Source of the DNA: Arthrobotrys musiformis
Taxonomy: Eukaryota; Ascomycota; Orbiliomycetes; Orbiliales; Orbiliaceae
Length of the DNA: 64,000 nucleotides
NCBI GenBank assembly: GCA_036971715.1
Contig: JAVHJL010000008.1
Location: forward strand, 2,480,001-2,544,000
Direction: 5' to 3'
Under the pieces are notes generated by a model that was not told the DNA's origin, did no database searches, and saw only the letters and a program-made list of their open reading frames with translations. Shown one piece after another: positions 1-11,630 of the stretch (the stretch's first letter is position 1; the number at the start of each line of letters is the position of its first letter). A program made the position numbers and the translations under genes.

Positions 1-119
1 TCCTGGGACAGGTCGAGAGCCGACATTCTTTCGGTGCTATTGCTGGCTGGATAGCGGCAGCGGCAGCAGTCGAACGGCAGGTACTGAAGTCGGTAAAGAG
101 GAAAAAGGGGGAGGTGGTG

Positions 120-165
120 GAAGGAAGATGGTGGTTATGATGATGGTGATGGTGATGGTGGTGTT
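120..165. repeat. GATGGT-type simple repeat
   Basis: Short imperfect tandem array of GATGGT/GGTGGT units in the low-complexity left edge of the window. Confidence 0.7.
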
Positions 166-2068
166 TATAGGAGAGCTCACTGTGGGCTCTGGGTGAAGAG
201 GTGAGCGGTGAGTGGTGGAGGCAGCTGCCGGGTGGGGTAAACTGGGTGAGGTGAACCAAGGTGAAGCACAGTGCAGCGCGGCGGGTCCACCAAGCAGGGA
301 TGACGACAACGCACACCCAATATAAAATACCTCGTGCAGACAGTACAGACAAGACAGACGATATTGAAGCCGATGGTGGAATCGACGGTGAGGGGTTCCG
401 TGCTGTTTTATAAGTGGCGATGAGTTGAGGTTTCCTGCGGCTGAGACCCCATATCAACGTTATATGTTATAGAATGAAGAAGGCTTTAATTAAGAGGTAC
501 GTAGACGGCAGAGGCTTGGGCGATGTCACTTTTGGCACTAACTAGTACTAGGACTAGCTGGCTCCCCCCGGCTCCAGCTTGACATATACTAACTAGTACC
601 AACACTCACGCTTAGAGCTAAGCTACTCCCTGGCAAATACGTGAGGCTCGATTCAATTGAATGTATGTACTTAAGCTTATATCCATTAGTCGGTCACTTG
701 TATACATCCGTCGAGTCCGGCGCTACTTGTCTAGTTGTTATAGCTATATAGAGCTCAGTAAGCTAGCACCACTCTGGCGTTGGATTTTGAGGTACTGAAA
801 GCCGACAACGCAGAAATGGGCGGTTGACAACACATATTGAGGTTGGGCGTAGTCTAGACGTCTCTTCTCGTGCTGACTATACGTATATACCCGCTGGTAG
901 TCAGGCCTGCTGGCTGGTATAAACCATGAACTGCAGCTGTTGATATACATATCTGATATGATCGATGATGAAGTATCCACCTATTCAGCGTTCGTTTATG
1001 AAAATTATACGCCCCTCAGATCTGGGAGGAAAGCTTGATATAAATCCTCGAAGTCAATATAGATCTTGAGACCAAATATATTGTAATTAAATAGTTGATA
1101 GTATGTGACAAGTGTTTTTGACGGTCTACAGTCCATGGGCTATACAAACAGTTCTTTTTGAAATGGGAAAAATTCAACATTTTATAATTGATGGATAGTG
1201 CCCCAGGGTTTGGATTCGAGACAATGGATAGTGCCCTATATAAAATTTTGAAAGCAGGACAGCCCGTCAATGAAAACCCAGCCTCATTGGGCTCTGTTCG
1301 ATGCCTTGCATCGTTGTGTCTATTATCTATAGAATAACATCAGCCCTGCATGCGGCCGTGCTGTGCCGCACACTTCACCACAAACTTTAAATGTTATTAC
1401 TGACAATGTAAATCAAATCAAACTCAAGGCAAACACGGAAAAGACGCTCCAAAAGCCTCTAGACAGGCCCATAACCCCGTCCATCCGCGTTCTAGATATA
1501 CCTTCCTTGAAAAACCGGGCCAGGCCAGGCCAGTCACACCTGCAGTCAAAAGCATCGTTTGAGGTTTCTGGAAGGTTACACAACCTCAACAAAAATACCA
1601 CAAAATCAACTCCATTTTTTAATCCCGCCACAGTACTCGCCACGATCCCGTGGCGGTGGAAACACAGAAGCGCCAGAGCGGCACGGGCTCCCCACCCATC
1701 CCAATCAGATACCAAACTACTTCGAATCCATGTATAGCCCTGCGCTATTTGATATTCTGGGAAACCCGCATATCGTAATTCTGAGGATGAGGCTTTGACA
1801 AATCAGCACCTGCGGCTTGGCATGCAGAACCTCGAATACATATCACAGCGCTTAGACTTGGCCTGGCTGATTCTACCCTCAAAATACACTATTTTATAGT
1901 CATGGATAAGTATGTATGGATATGTGGAACCAGCAGACGTGCCAATACTGGACAAGCATTCCCTTGCGCCTGAGCCCTCGGTTCATCCAAACATTTAGAA
2001 AATGAGTAAATTCTCTAGAGGCCGCTCTCCTCTAGCCCCGCCTTGGAAAAGTAAAAACCCTTCTACTT

Positions 2069-2075
2069 TATAAAG
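2069..2075 (+). promoter_or_regulatory. TATA-like box of protease-like gene 1
   Basis: TATAAAG lies 131 bp before the ATG at 2200. Paralogue 3 has the same heptamer 130 bp before its ATG, and paralogue 2 has TATAAG 163 bp before its ATG. The shared spacing suggests the core promoter was duplicated with the genes. Confidence 0.4.
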
Positions 2076-2199
2076 AGTGAAGGATCCCATGAATCAAGCT
2101 CGGTTGTACCTCTCTCTTTTCGATCCTGTATTTAGTCAGCGTACTTACGGGTCGGCCAAGTTATCGTCAATTAATTCCTAAGGGTAGCACACGTGCACA

Positions 2200-4425
2200 A
2201 TGCGGTTCACCAGTCTCAGAACCATTGCTTGGGTCATTCCCTTTATCACTCTATTCCTTTATTCAGTCGTGCATGCGGCATGGATACCGGAAGTAGGTAG
2301 TCGTTGGATTGGGCCACCTTCAAGAAGGGCTTCGAGCGCAACCGATTACGATATCGGATTCCCAGTATTGTCGCCCGGGAAGATCAAGAGAGCAGAGGGT
2401 AAATATGTCGTTCTACCAACCGAATACGTAAGTAAAGGCGAAACCCCCAACGGGCAATAAAGAAGGCGTTATTAATTAATCATTTTTGGATAGCTATACG
2501 CCGAACTTGGCCATTTCTCCTCACGCATAATCACGACCATGTACTTTGGGACCGGTTAGTTTCCCAACTTCATACCCACAAGCTATCACATTCTCACAAG
2601 CAGGCCAAATTAGACAGGCAACCCCTAAACATTAGTGTCGCCGTACCCGGAGCCACCTGGGTTCCGCAAAGACCGGAATCGATCTACGAATTTTGTATAA
2701 AAACCAGCTGCAACTATACATCGAGAAGCGGATACTGTAAGCCCCCACACAATACATTGATCCAGGGTCGATATTTTGGGGATCGTACTAACAAAAGTAT
2801 AGACACAAAAGGGGATAGACCCGTTCTTGGTTACGCGGGATACGGCGATAATAGTACTGTACGTTTCATAACCCCTTCTCTATAAACCCATTAATCTTTT
2901 GACTAACCCGAGAATCTGGCAAATCTATACAGACAGACGGGGTCTGGGCATACGGAGAGGTCGTAGAGGACGTCGTTACCGGCGGAGGTATCCAAGTCGA
3001 CCTCCAATTCATAGCCGCAACCGGCTGGAGCAGTACCGAGGCCCCATTTCTAGGACTCGGCTTAAGCTTCGACGTCGCCTATAAACTCCCTTACGACCAA
3101 AATGCCCAAAGATACAGCTACATTTCAGCCTTATTCGACCAAAGGAAAATAGGATCGAAATTATGTAGCATGTATAATGTCATCGACACTAACTTTTCGG
3201 GCGAGGTCGTTCTCGGGGGGGTAAATCGCCAAAGGTTCTACGGCGAGCTCGATATATATCATCAAAAATCGGACTATGCGGATCAATCCTACGTTATGGA
3301 TCACCCTCGGATACAGATTGGTGATGTTACCGACGAGGCAGCTTTAGTTACGCTCGAAGATGATCCTGAGCTAATAGCAAAACTAAGCCCGCTTTCCCCG
3401 TATGTCAAACCTAATTAAACCCGAGGCTTAAGGCCCAAGATTCCCTCACCAAACTTTAACAGTGCATATATAGATACTAACTGCTTGCAAAAAATAGTTA
3501 TAGCTCCTTCCCATCCACCATCTACGACAGTGTCATGAATGCCCTCAAACCGTTCGGACTAGCCAAATGCTCACAACAAGAATTCGGCGTGGAGTTCTGC
3601 ATACCCTGCGGCACCTCCATCCCAGAAAACTACGTCCTCAGAATGAACTTCAAGAAAGCCATCATCGATATGCCCTTCTACGATCTGATCCAGGACACCC
3701 CACAGGCACAAAACTTATGCCCGGTGCTGATTACTTCTCGCGACAGCGGACCGTCCTATTTGGGGGGACCATTCTTCAGGTAAGCTCTTCACCCCCCTTA
3801 ACACACCATATAAAAATCGTGACGATAGACTAATAGAATACAATACAGAGCCGCCTATATCGTCCTAGACCCCGAGGCAAACCGCATAGCAATAGCACCA
3901 TCAGTCCGCAACTCCCAAGCCTCAGACATCATCGAACTCGCCGCCGGATCCTTTAGCGCAAACCTCTCAACCATAGTAGGAGTAACCCAACCCGAACCAT
4001 CCGAAACCGCAGACCCATCTCCAACCGCAGACCCATCAGCAAGTTCAGATGCCTCACAAGGGAATAAAGACCCCTTATCCACAGGGGCTCTAGTAGGAAT
4101 TGGATTCGGGGGCGCCATAGCTCTGATAGCCATAGCCGGCGGTGCATTCGCTCTATTCTTCATCCACAGGAGGAAACGCGGGGTAACCTCTAATATCCCC
4201 GATATGGCCTACGCTCCGGCGCCACATAACCATCCATCAGAACTACACCCGAATGAACGGCCTCCGGGTGAATTGGAAGTTCCCAAGTATCCGTACCCGT
4301 TATCTATAACCTCCAGCCCTCCGAGTGTCTTCCAAGAGCTACCGATTGTTGAGGCAGCTCCGCCGCAGGAGCTCCCAGGCGATTTGGGGAGCTTTGTCGG
4401 AAATAATACAAATTCAACAAAATAA
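2200..4425 (+). CDS. Membrane-anchored aspartic-protease-like protein 1 (catalytically dead)
   Basis: Seven exons: 2200-2427, 2494-2554, 2614-2736, 2803-2858, 2933-3399, 3498-3779, 3849-4425, giving 597 aa with every phase matching. A signal peptide (about residues 1-27) and a Lys-Arg processing site near residue 63 precede the mature start. Pepsin-family (A1) landmarks follow: TWVPQ at 111-115, the PFLGLGL turn, the stretch after LCSMYN with VVLGGV, and YLGGPFFR before AAYIVLD. The N-lobe DTGSS is replaced by VAVPGAT (105-111), two residues shorter, and the C-lobe DTGT by SPLSPYSS (308-315). Both catalytic aspartates are therefore missing. A membrane helix lies at about 485-510, followed by HRRKR and a cytoplasmic tail rich in Pro and Glu-Leu pairs. 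It heads a three-member cluster, with paralogue 2 downstream on the same strand. Inference: a surface-exposed binding or scaffold protein rather than a peptidase. Confidence 0.85.
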
Positions 4426-5588
4426 CCCTATACGCAGAGTGTTCTCAACGACTTGGGTTTGATACCACCCCGGGTGAGGCTGGGAACAAGACCAGATTTG
4501 ATTATTCATGCCGCCGATATTAGCTAGAAGGTGGTGTATATAGGTGTATATGTTATAATATTAATGACCTGTGTAATTTTGTCAAGGCATATTCTGATAT
4601 CAATTGTCGAGGGATCTGGAGAGGGAGTCAAGGCATGCTATTCTTGTGAGATGTTGGATGACTACGATCCGCATGGACTGTCCAGATGCCCGATTTAAGT
4701 ATATCATGGACATATACTTCTTTTAAACTGTTTCTATATCGATTATAATATTATAATTACCCAGGTATACTATATAGGTACCTACGACTGGGTTCATAAA
4801 GAGTTCGTCGGGGATACTATAATACAGCTACGTTTCCTAGACGGCCGCATTCAACTCAATATAGTAATAGTTATTATACCAACGATTGAACATAGGAATG
4901 CTATCATTTAGGCCGGGATTTGGGGCCATACGGGCCTGCAGCTCCTGGCCGACCCCGGCGCATAATTCCAAAAACCAACCACTGCGAGTGCTCCACATCC
5001 ACATTTGTTTCGTTTCGCGAATTCGAGGCTCAATTCCACTGGCTGCAGCTTGGTGTTTTCTAGCCCTATTTCGGTCTAGCTCCGCCTTGGCTCCAGAGCT
5101 TGTCACATAGTCTGAAGGAACAGCCGTGCCACACAATCCGTATCGTTCGGGCTGTGACTTGAGAGCGCCAGAGTCGCATTTAATGTATAATATTTATCTT
5201 ATCAGCCGAAAATAACACACCGGCAAACCCAAGCCACTGATAATGTTCCTTTGTGCATGCACAAATGCATATACATACTTAGTACCTTGTATGGCGTGTG
5301 GGCTGTTTAAGATTCACTTGGTCCAACCGTGCCGTCTGATGACATGAGGCTGTTTGTATACAGCTGTAACTTAATTATAGTTAAGCTGCAGCGCCGTGGC
5401 ACATGGCACTAGCCGAATAAATATTTATAAGAAAAAGAGGAATCCCCTGATCATGACAGTATATAGTACTAGTACCGGTGTGAAGAGACACCGTTTTTGA
5501 CTAACATAATACCACTCACCACCTCTCGGCCAGCCCTCTCTTTTGGGTTGAGAATTTTGTCCTAATATTAACAATTGCCTCGAACAAA
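4426..5588. other. Intergenic region between paralogues 1 and 2
   Basis: AT-rich spacer. Frames around 4837-5136 on both strands show no family resemblance and no splice continuation, so I treat them as non-coding. The right end contains the promoter of paralogue 2. Confidence 0.5.
5426..5431 (+). promoter_or_regulatory. TATA-like box of protease-like gene 2
   Basis: TATAAG lies within an ATATTTATAAG context 163 bp before the ATG at 5589. The placement resembles the boxes of the two paralogues. Confidence 0.35.
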
Positions 5589-7949
5589 ATGGGGGCTACG
5601 AAACTCAGAGTATCTACAACAATTGTATCTATTTTAATATCCATAATCTACGTTGCACGGCAAGTCAATACCTCATACGAAACGAATACATTTTCCAAAC
5701 GGTCGTACGCAGTTTCACGGGGGACAAAGAGATCGGAGGGGAATTATGTCGTTCTCGACACTGAATATGTTAGTAACGATGTCAACATGTTTATAAGAGA
5801 GCACCACATATGTACATGGTTGGATTCCCACTAACCCTTACATATCCTCAACAGTCTTTCCTGGAGCACGGTAATATATCCTCGCAGACATTTACGAATG
5901 TAACTTTTGGAGGTACAAGTAAGTCAACGACAAAATGCGCGATAGTGATGTAAAAGAGATAGGTTCCCATGGATTCGGATAAATCCATCTAATTATTTGT
6001 CTCATTGAGGGTTCTTTCGCTGATTTCCCAAAGACAATGAGATCACACTGAGTATTTCAAATTCCGATACAACCTGGGTTCCACAGCTCCCGTCCTCCGT
6101 TACAGACTTTTGTAGCAGAAACCAACAAGCGTGCGCTTATGCGGACAAAAGTGGATATTGTAAGAACATTCCCGCTTCAAATACTGCATTTTATACGCCA
6201 ATACGAATCTCGCGCTCTCAAAATTCCAGATAGACCGAATGGAGTGTCTCGTCGTGATAACTTCTCGATCCTGGACAGCAATTTTGAGGAATCGGTAAGC
6301 CCTCATTATCTGGATCGATACAAATCAAGGGAGCGTTAGGCAGGCAGCGCATGCATTTGAATCTCACCAACAGGAACCGCGGGTTAATTTATAAATTTAT
6401 TGAAACAGATAGACGGGTATTGGGTCGAGGACACCGCGGCTGCAGGAGGGAAAGCCGTAACTCTCGGATTCGGTGTCGCTACAAGCTGGAAACTACGCCC
6501 ATTCCTCGGGCTTGGTTTCAAAGGAGTCTGGAACCCCGACCTACCGAACGACAAGGAAGTTCACTACGAAGGCAACAGGACCAGTATTCCCCCAACCTAC
6601 CTGGACACCTTATTCCAACAGGGCAAAATAACAAGTCGAACCTGTAGCTTCTATAACATCATTGACACAAAATCTCCTGGACAGATAATTCTTGGCGCCG
6701 TCGACCGCGACAAGTTCTCCGGGGAATTTGCTACCTACGACTGGATCAGTCTAAACGGGACTTCGGATTTTGGGGGCAGGATACCGGATGCCCCTGCCGC
6801 CCGGATTAGTAATTTGATCGATCCGGGGAATAGTACCAGTTACTTCCGTCCACCCTCAGACCTGACGACGCAGATATCCCCCTTCTTTTGGTATTGAACT
6901 CAGTTACCCACTACTATTTGAATATTTGATATAAGGTGTTAGGAGCCTGCTAACACGAAGGCAAAACCAGGGGCCTTTACCTACCGGATTATATTTTCAA
7001 TCCTCTAACCGATGCACTGAAGCCTTTCGGAGCCGTCGGGATCGACATTGGGAAAAAAGTCAGTGAAGGGAGGAACGAAACGGTGTGGAGCATACCATGT
7101 GACGCTAGCATCCCATCAAACCACGTTATCGAGCTGAAATTTTCGACGGTCGCCATAAGAATACCTTTGGACGACCTAATTGCTCGTGATGTCAGATACA
7201 CATACGGCTCTGCCTCAATAAGTGCTTGTGCGCTATTCTTTTACTCACACTACGAGATGGCGGCATACTATGCATCAGACCCTACCAAGCCTGATTTCCC
7301 GATGATCCTCGGGGGCCCTTTTTTCAAGTAAGATATCAAGCTTTCTTGAAAATTTGATTTTGGTAGATCTAGACTCTATGCTCCACATTCAGGAAAGCTA
7401 ATAAAGGTAACTCTCCTCAGGGCCGCGTATGTTGTACTAGACCCCGAGAGGAGGGTAACCGCCATCGCTTCTTTGAGTCGAAATGACACCACCAGCGACA
7501 TCGTCGACATAGGCGGAAATTTTGGATTCACTCTTGCAACAGTAGCGGGGAACGGTGCACCTTTGTCGACACGGACATCTACGCCTTTCTATAGCGACCA
7601 CAAACCTCCTCTATCTGTCGGCACGCTAGCAGGTATTGGGGCCGGAAGTGGAATTCTGCTGATAGGTTCTACGGCGCTTGGGCTCTTCTTCTACCGCAGG
7701 AGGAAAGCTAGAAGAGGTAGCATACCATATATACCATCTCCGCACCCTTCTTCACATGAATTGGATCCGAAGTCCAGGATGGTAAGGGAATTGGAGGCTC
7801 CAATGCTACCAATACCAATACTACAGGCGCCCCCTATAGCTGGCGACCAGGGACGGCATGAGCTTTTAGGTAATCAGAGGCATGAGCTTTTAGGTAATGA
7901 GAGACACGAGCTCGACTCTGGGACGGGAGTACCGCACGAAATTCCGTAG
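5589..7949 (+). CDS. Membrane-anchored aspartic-protease-like protein 2 (catalytically dead)
   Basis: Seven exons: 5589-5768, 5855-5918, 6034-6159, 6230-6294, 6409-6890, 6971-7327, 7421-7949, giving 600 aa. Intron positions and phases match paralogue 1. It has a signal peptide (about 1-24) and a Lys-Arg site near 47-48. A1-family landmarks are TWVPQ (95-99), IDGYWVED, PFLGLGF, TCSFYNIID, IILGAVD and ILGGPFFK followed by AAYVVLD. The N-lobe catalytic position lies within SISNSDT (88-94), with no DTG. The C-lobe position reads SPFFWGLYLP (302-311), so that Asp is missing too. The membrane helix is at about 493-516, followed by YRRRK and a tail ending in repeated HELLGN units. The intron after exon 5 has an unusual GTATTG donor, making that junction the least certain. 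Inferred role: non-catalytic cell-surface ectodomain. Confidence 0.83.
7855..7915 (+). repeat. 24-bp tandem repeat in the paralogue 2 tail
   Basis: Two near-identical 24-bp units plus a partial third encode consecutive copies of the octapeptide RHELLGNQ/E. The array lies wholly inside the cytoplasmic tail and keeps the reading frame. Confidence 0.8.
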
Positions 7950-8254
7950 CTATATACATAGTGTGGTTGGCTTAGGTTAGAGCGGATATTGAAGGGACTT
8001 CGCATAGTCAATAGACATAGGCCTGGCTGGCCGGCGAGACCCACTCAGTTGAGATCTAAACTTTTAATTTCAGTTTTAGGCTTCTATGTAAATATTTAAT
8101 GTTAACTTCAATAGACTACTCATTAATCAATTCTGCTTGATATCCGCAGCGCGCAATGTATATCATGTGGTATATAAGTCATTATGTACAAGTATTGTAG
8201 TATGCAATGCATCAATGCATATTTCCCTCCAAATCCGTCGGGCCCAGAAAATCC
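7950..8254. other. Convergent 3' spacer between paralogues 2 and 3
   Basis: About 305 bp separate the two stop codons. It is AT-rich with no reading frame of note and presumably holds both 3' ends. Confidence 0.6.
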
Positions 8255-10207
8255 TTACGGCCTCGTATTGGCCTCCAGCTCATACGCAGTCGCAGTCGCA
8301 GAATAAGCCGGAAGCTCATACGATATCGGCGCAGCACTCTTCGCCTCCAATTCACTCATGGGGCGCACATCCGGGCTTAGTTCTGGAGGATACCCCTCAG
8401 GATGTGGTATTTCCGGTACATTCTTTCTCCTCCTTCTCAGGAAGAAAAATATCCCCACGGCAGTTATCAAAACCAAGACAACCGCAATTACAACGCCTGC
8501 AATCGCGCCTGGAGATAAAGCACTGCCGGAATCTGATGGTGGGGGCGACGAATCATCCCCTTCGACTTTGTCCAGGGTTGTCCCGAAGCTTCCTCCGAGT
8601 TCGATGATATTCCGACCTACTGGGGCTGGGTTTAAGACTCCTATCCCCGTGCTATTGGTGTCAATTCCGAAAACTGTGTATGCTGACCTGCAGTGCTGTA
8701 TATCAGTACCTAGATCAACGTGCACTTTTAAAAGAAATAATAATGGGAGACTCACCGAAAAAAAGGCCCACCAAGAATAAAAGACCACTTGTTAATGTTG
8801 ATATAATCTTCAGTAGGGAAAACACTGAGCTCGCACAGGCTTAGACTACTATTTCGCTGCAACCCCTTCAAGTCATTGAACTGTATCCTAATAACTGTTT
8901 CATTAAACACCAGCTCGATGTACTCATCCAGCGAGTAGTTCCTATCGCACGGAAGATACAGATTCCTTTCTAGTCCGTATGCTGATAATACGGAGAGTAA
9001 TTCCTTATGCATATTCCTCGGAATGAAAAGCGAGCGAGCCAACGGATCAATTATTGCCAAAGGTTTCCCCGGATTCTCAAAGGGGCCTTTAAACAGTCCC
9101 GTCCCATTGGTGACTCGAAAAGAAGGGGCCTCAACCTCCCCAGGGAATCCCATCCGTTGCCAAACTGCGAGTTTCCCCTTGAACTTTTTGGTATCGACCC
9201 CGCCCAGAACTATCTCGCCAGTAGTGTTAGGAGTCAGGTGGTTATATAGACTACAGAACCGTCCCGTGATTTTGCCCTGCTGCTTTAGGGCGTCTATATA
9301 CCCGGGTCTCCTCGGGTTTTGATTTATTGGTTGAAGCCCGAGGCCGAGTATCGGAGAGGAATGCCAGTCGAGTGCGACGCCAAATTGAAGCTTTACATTG
9401 ATTCCATCGGCGGTGACTGCGTCCTCCACCCAGTAGCCTGTGGCCTGTTTATATTGTTAGCTTCGAGTAATAAAAACTTACAAAAGTCGAAACACAATAT
9501 CATAGTTGAAAATAAATACTTACCGTCTCATTGACGGAAAAATCTAAATAGCTTTCATCAAATGAAAAAGGATTGGTACGTTCATACCCAGCTGGTCTGT
9601 CTACCATGGAGTGTTAGCCCTAATCAACCTCCTACGGCCTTACGAAATATACTCACAAAATCCACTTTTACCAGCGGCACTACAGGCTCTCTCGTTCTGC
9701 GGATTAATATTCGGCTCCGAATTGCAAAAGTCCACTTCAGAACCTGGCTTCTGAGGAACCCAAGTGACATGTTGCGGCGTCACGGATAGTCGCAGATTCT
9801 GGTCTCCACGGATATGTAAGAACCAATTGAAAAAAAAACCATCACTCTCTCAAGTACTTTAAGGATTGATGGACATACTCCCCCCGAATGTAATATTTGT
9901 GAAAACATCATACGAGTCATTGCCGCCTCTTATATACAGCTATATTTGCACCCGCGAAACCGTCCCAGTTAAAACTCTATGATCAATTGACGAAAAGTAA
10001 AAATCTGGAAAATGTCAATCAAAAACTTACAAACTCCGTTTCTAAAACAACATGATTCTTATCCGCCCTCTTCACCCTCGAAAAAACCGACCCCCGAAAC
10101 CCCAAAGCCTTCGCTGTGGTGTTGCCATGCTGCTGTGCCACATAGGCAAAAGATAGGAGAAACAAAAAAATCGACACCACCACCCCGAACCGAGTATGAT
10201 CTCTCAT
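8255..10207 (-). CDS. Membrane-anchored aspartic-protease-like protein 3 (catalytically dead)
   Basis: Six exons on the minus strand: 10031-10207, 9879-9939, 9657-9803, 9524-9600, 8756-9444, 8255-8687, giving 527 aa. It has a signal peptide (about 1-25) and a Lys-Arg site just before the mature start. A1-family landmarks are TWVPQ (93-97), TGYWVEDA, PILGLGL, FCSLYN, IVLGGVD and ILGGPFFR followed by SAYTVF. The N-lobe catalytic stretch is SVTPQHV (86-92), with no DTG. The C-lobe keeps an Asp (287) but reads IDPLARS instead of DTGT. The membrane helix is at about 443-467, followed by RRRRK and a tail with PPELSPDVRPMSELE. Exons 5 and 6 of the paralogues are fused here, so an intron was lost. 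It is convergent with paralogue 2 and more diverged from the other two. Confidence 0.83.
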
Positions 10208-10336
10208 ATTATAGAATTATATTATATGCCACAAGATCTTAAGAATAACGATCTTGCAGACTGATGAATAATAGGTAAGGAAATAAAGTCAACTCCATCG
10301 ATCGGAATCGTTCCACCCGTACGGGTCCTCCCACCA

Positions 10337-10343
10337 CTTTATA
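10337..10343 (-). promoter_or_regulatory. TATA-like box of protease-like gene 3
   Basis: On the minus strand the sequence reads TATAAAG, 130 bp before the ATG at 10207, matching the box and spacing of paralogue 1. Confidence 0.4.
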
Positions 10344-11595
10344 GCATTCAGTCCTCCCAAGCACATGGATCTGGGTTTCTTTATCATAAGCGCCTTTCAA
10401 ACGCCAAGTATGCGGGTACCGGGTGCATGCATGCCAGCGGTTTGCTCCTGCTGTTTGGAATTTATAGAAATCTTTTTCTGGGTGGGTTCATCGTATTTTC
10501 TGGCTGTAACTATGGAAGTAGAATTATTCGGGATCCGGCAAAACATGGGAGGAACAAGGTCACCGTTGTTAGTTTTCTAATTCTCGAAGTCAAGGCCCCG
10601 TGGAGCTTTGCTGTGCCGCATCTGTGTGAATTGACTGTATTGCCTCGTGCAATCGTAAATCAAAATTTACACATATATGCATATGCAGCGCTACCACCCC
10701 TGTGAATTTAGAATCCTGCTGCAGCAATAAAATAAAAAGGAATGTCCGGGAATACATGCGCCGAATAGTGTTATATAGTAGAGCCATTTGTTCCACAGCG
10801 CTGTAGAATCCGACCTCAATTAATCACAGACCATGTATGTTCCACATATATACCAACATCGATCGATCCCGCAGCCATAGTTCTCGAACCATGGCTGTTC
10901 CAAACTGGGGGAGTAGGGGATACCGATACTTGCTAGGATGCTAGGTTTTGCAAATTAATTGGTAATTAAGTAGTTTTAATTATCGGTGTATATAGCGGAA
11001 CAATACTTGTACGTGGCCTGCAGGCGTCTAGTCTGGGAACGAGACTAAAGATTGAATCGATCCCTTATAACATATAAAAAGTGTGCACGGTATAATTTGC
11101 TCTCACCCATTCGATGCAGCCGCTACTTTTTACGTCCAGCCTTGCCTTTAATATATATCTCTAATGCGCTGTAAGTTCCAAACAAATATGTTCCTCACGA
11201 ACCCAGATTCGATTGACTGAAGTCAGTACCGTGCCAGCTTCATATTCAAGAATCCTTTGTTACAAAATATAACAAATTCAACACGAACGTTGGCCCGCTA
11301 CACAGGTACAAGTTATCGGGGTTGAACAGCCGAACTGCTGTACCCAGCTGGCCTCGAGACCAGGCGCTCCTGAGGCAGAGGTACCCAGCCCACATTCTGA
11401 ACAATAGACACTACACTGCATTCTACATACTATGTCTACGTCCAAGACTATGTCTACATCACCGCAAACGATCTTAACCAACTCAATATAAGAAAACTAG
11501 TACTCATTCACTGAAAAAAAACTAAACCTACAAACAATACAACCAAACGCTCCTCCACTCCTCCACTCCACAAACTCTCAAGTAAAGACCGACCA

Positions 11596-11600
<5 letters not shown>

Positions 11601-11627
<27 letters not shown>
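11601..11627. repeat. Poly-A tract (27 bp)
   Basis: Uninterrupted run of 27 A in the intergenic region downstream of the zinc-finger gene. Confidence 0.95.

Positions 11628-11630
<3 letters not shown>

Larger units (their letters stand above)
1..2199. other. Left-edge intergenic region, no supported gene
   Basis: No reading frame here looks convincingly coding. The first 300 bases are low-complexity, with a GATGGT/GGTGGT-rich stretch around 120-165. A minus-strand frame at 37-309 is rich in Ser, Pro and Thr and is probably a by-product of that composition. It could also be the start of a gene running off the left edge, which I cannot decide. The stretch nearest 2200 carries the promoter of the first protease-like gene. 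Confidence 0.5.
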
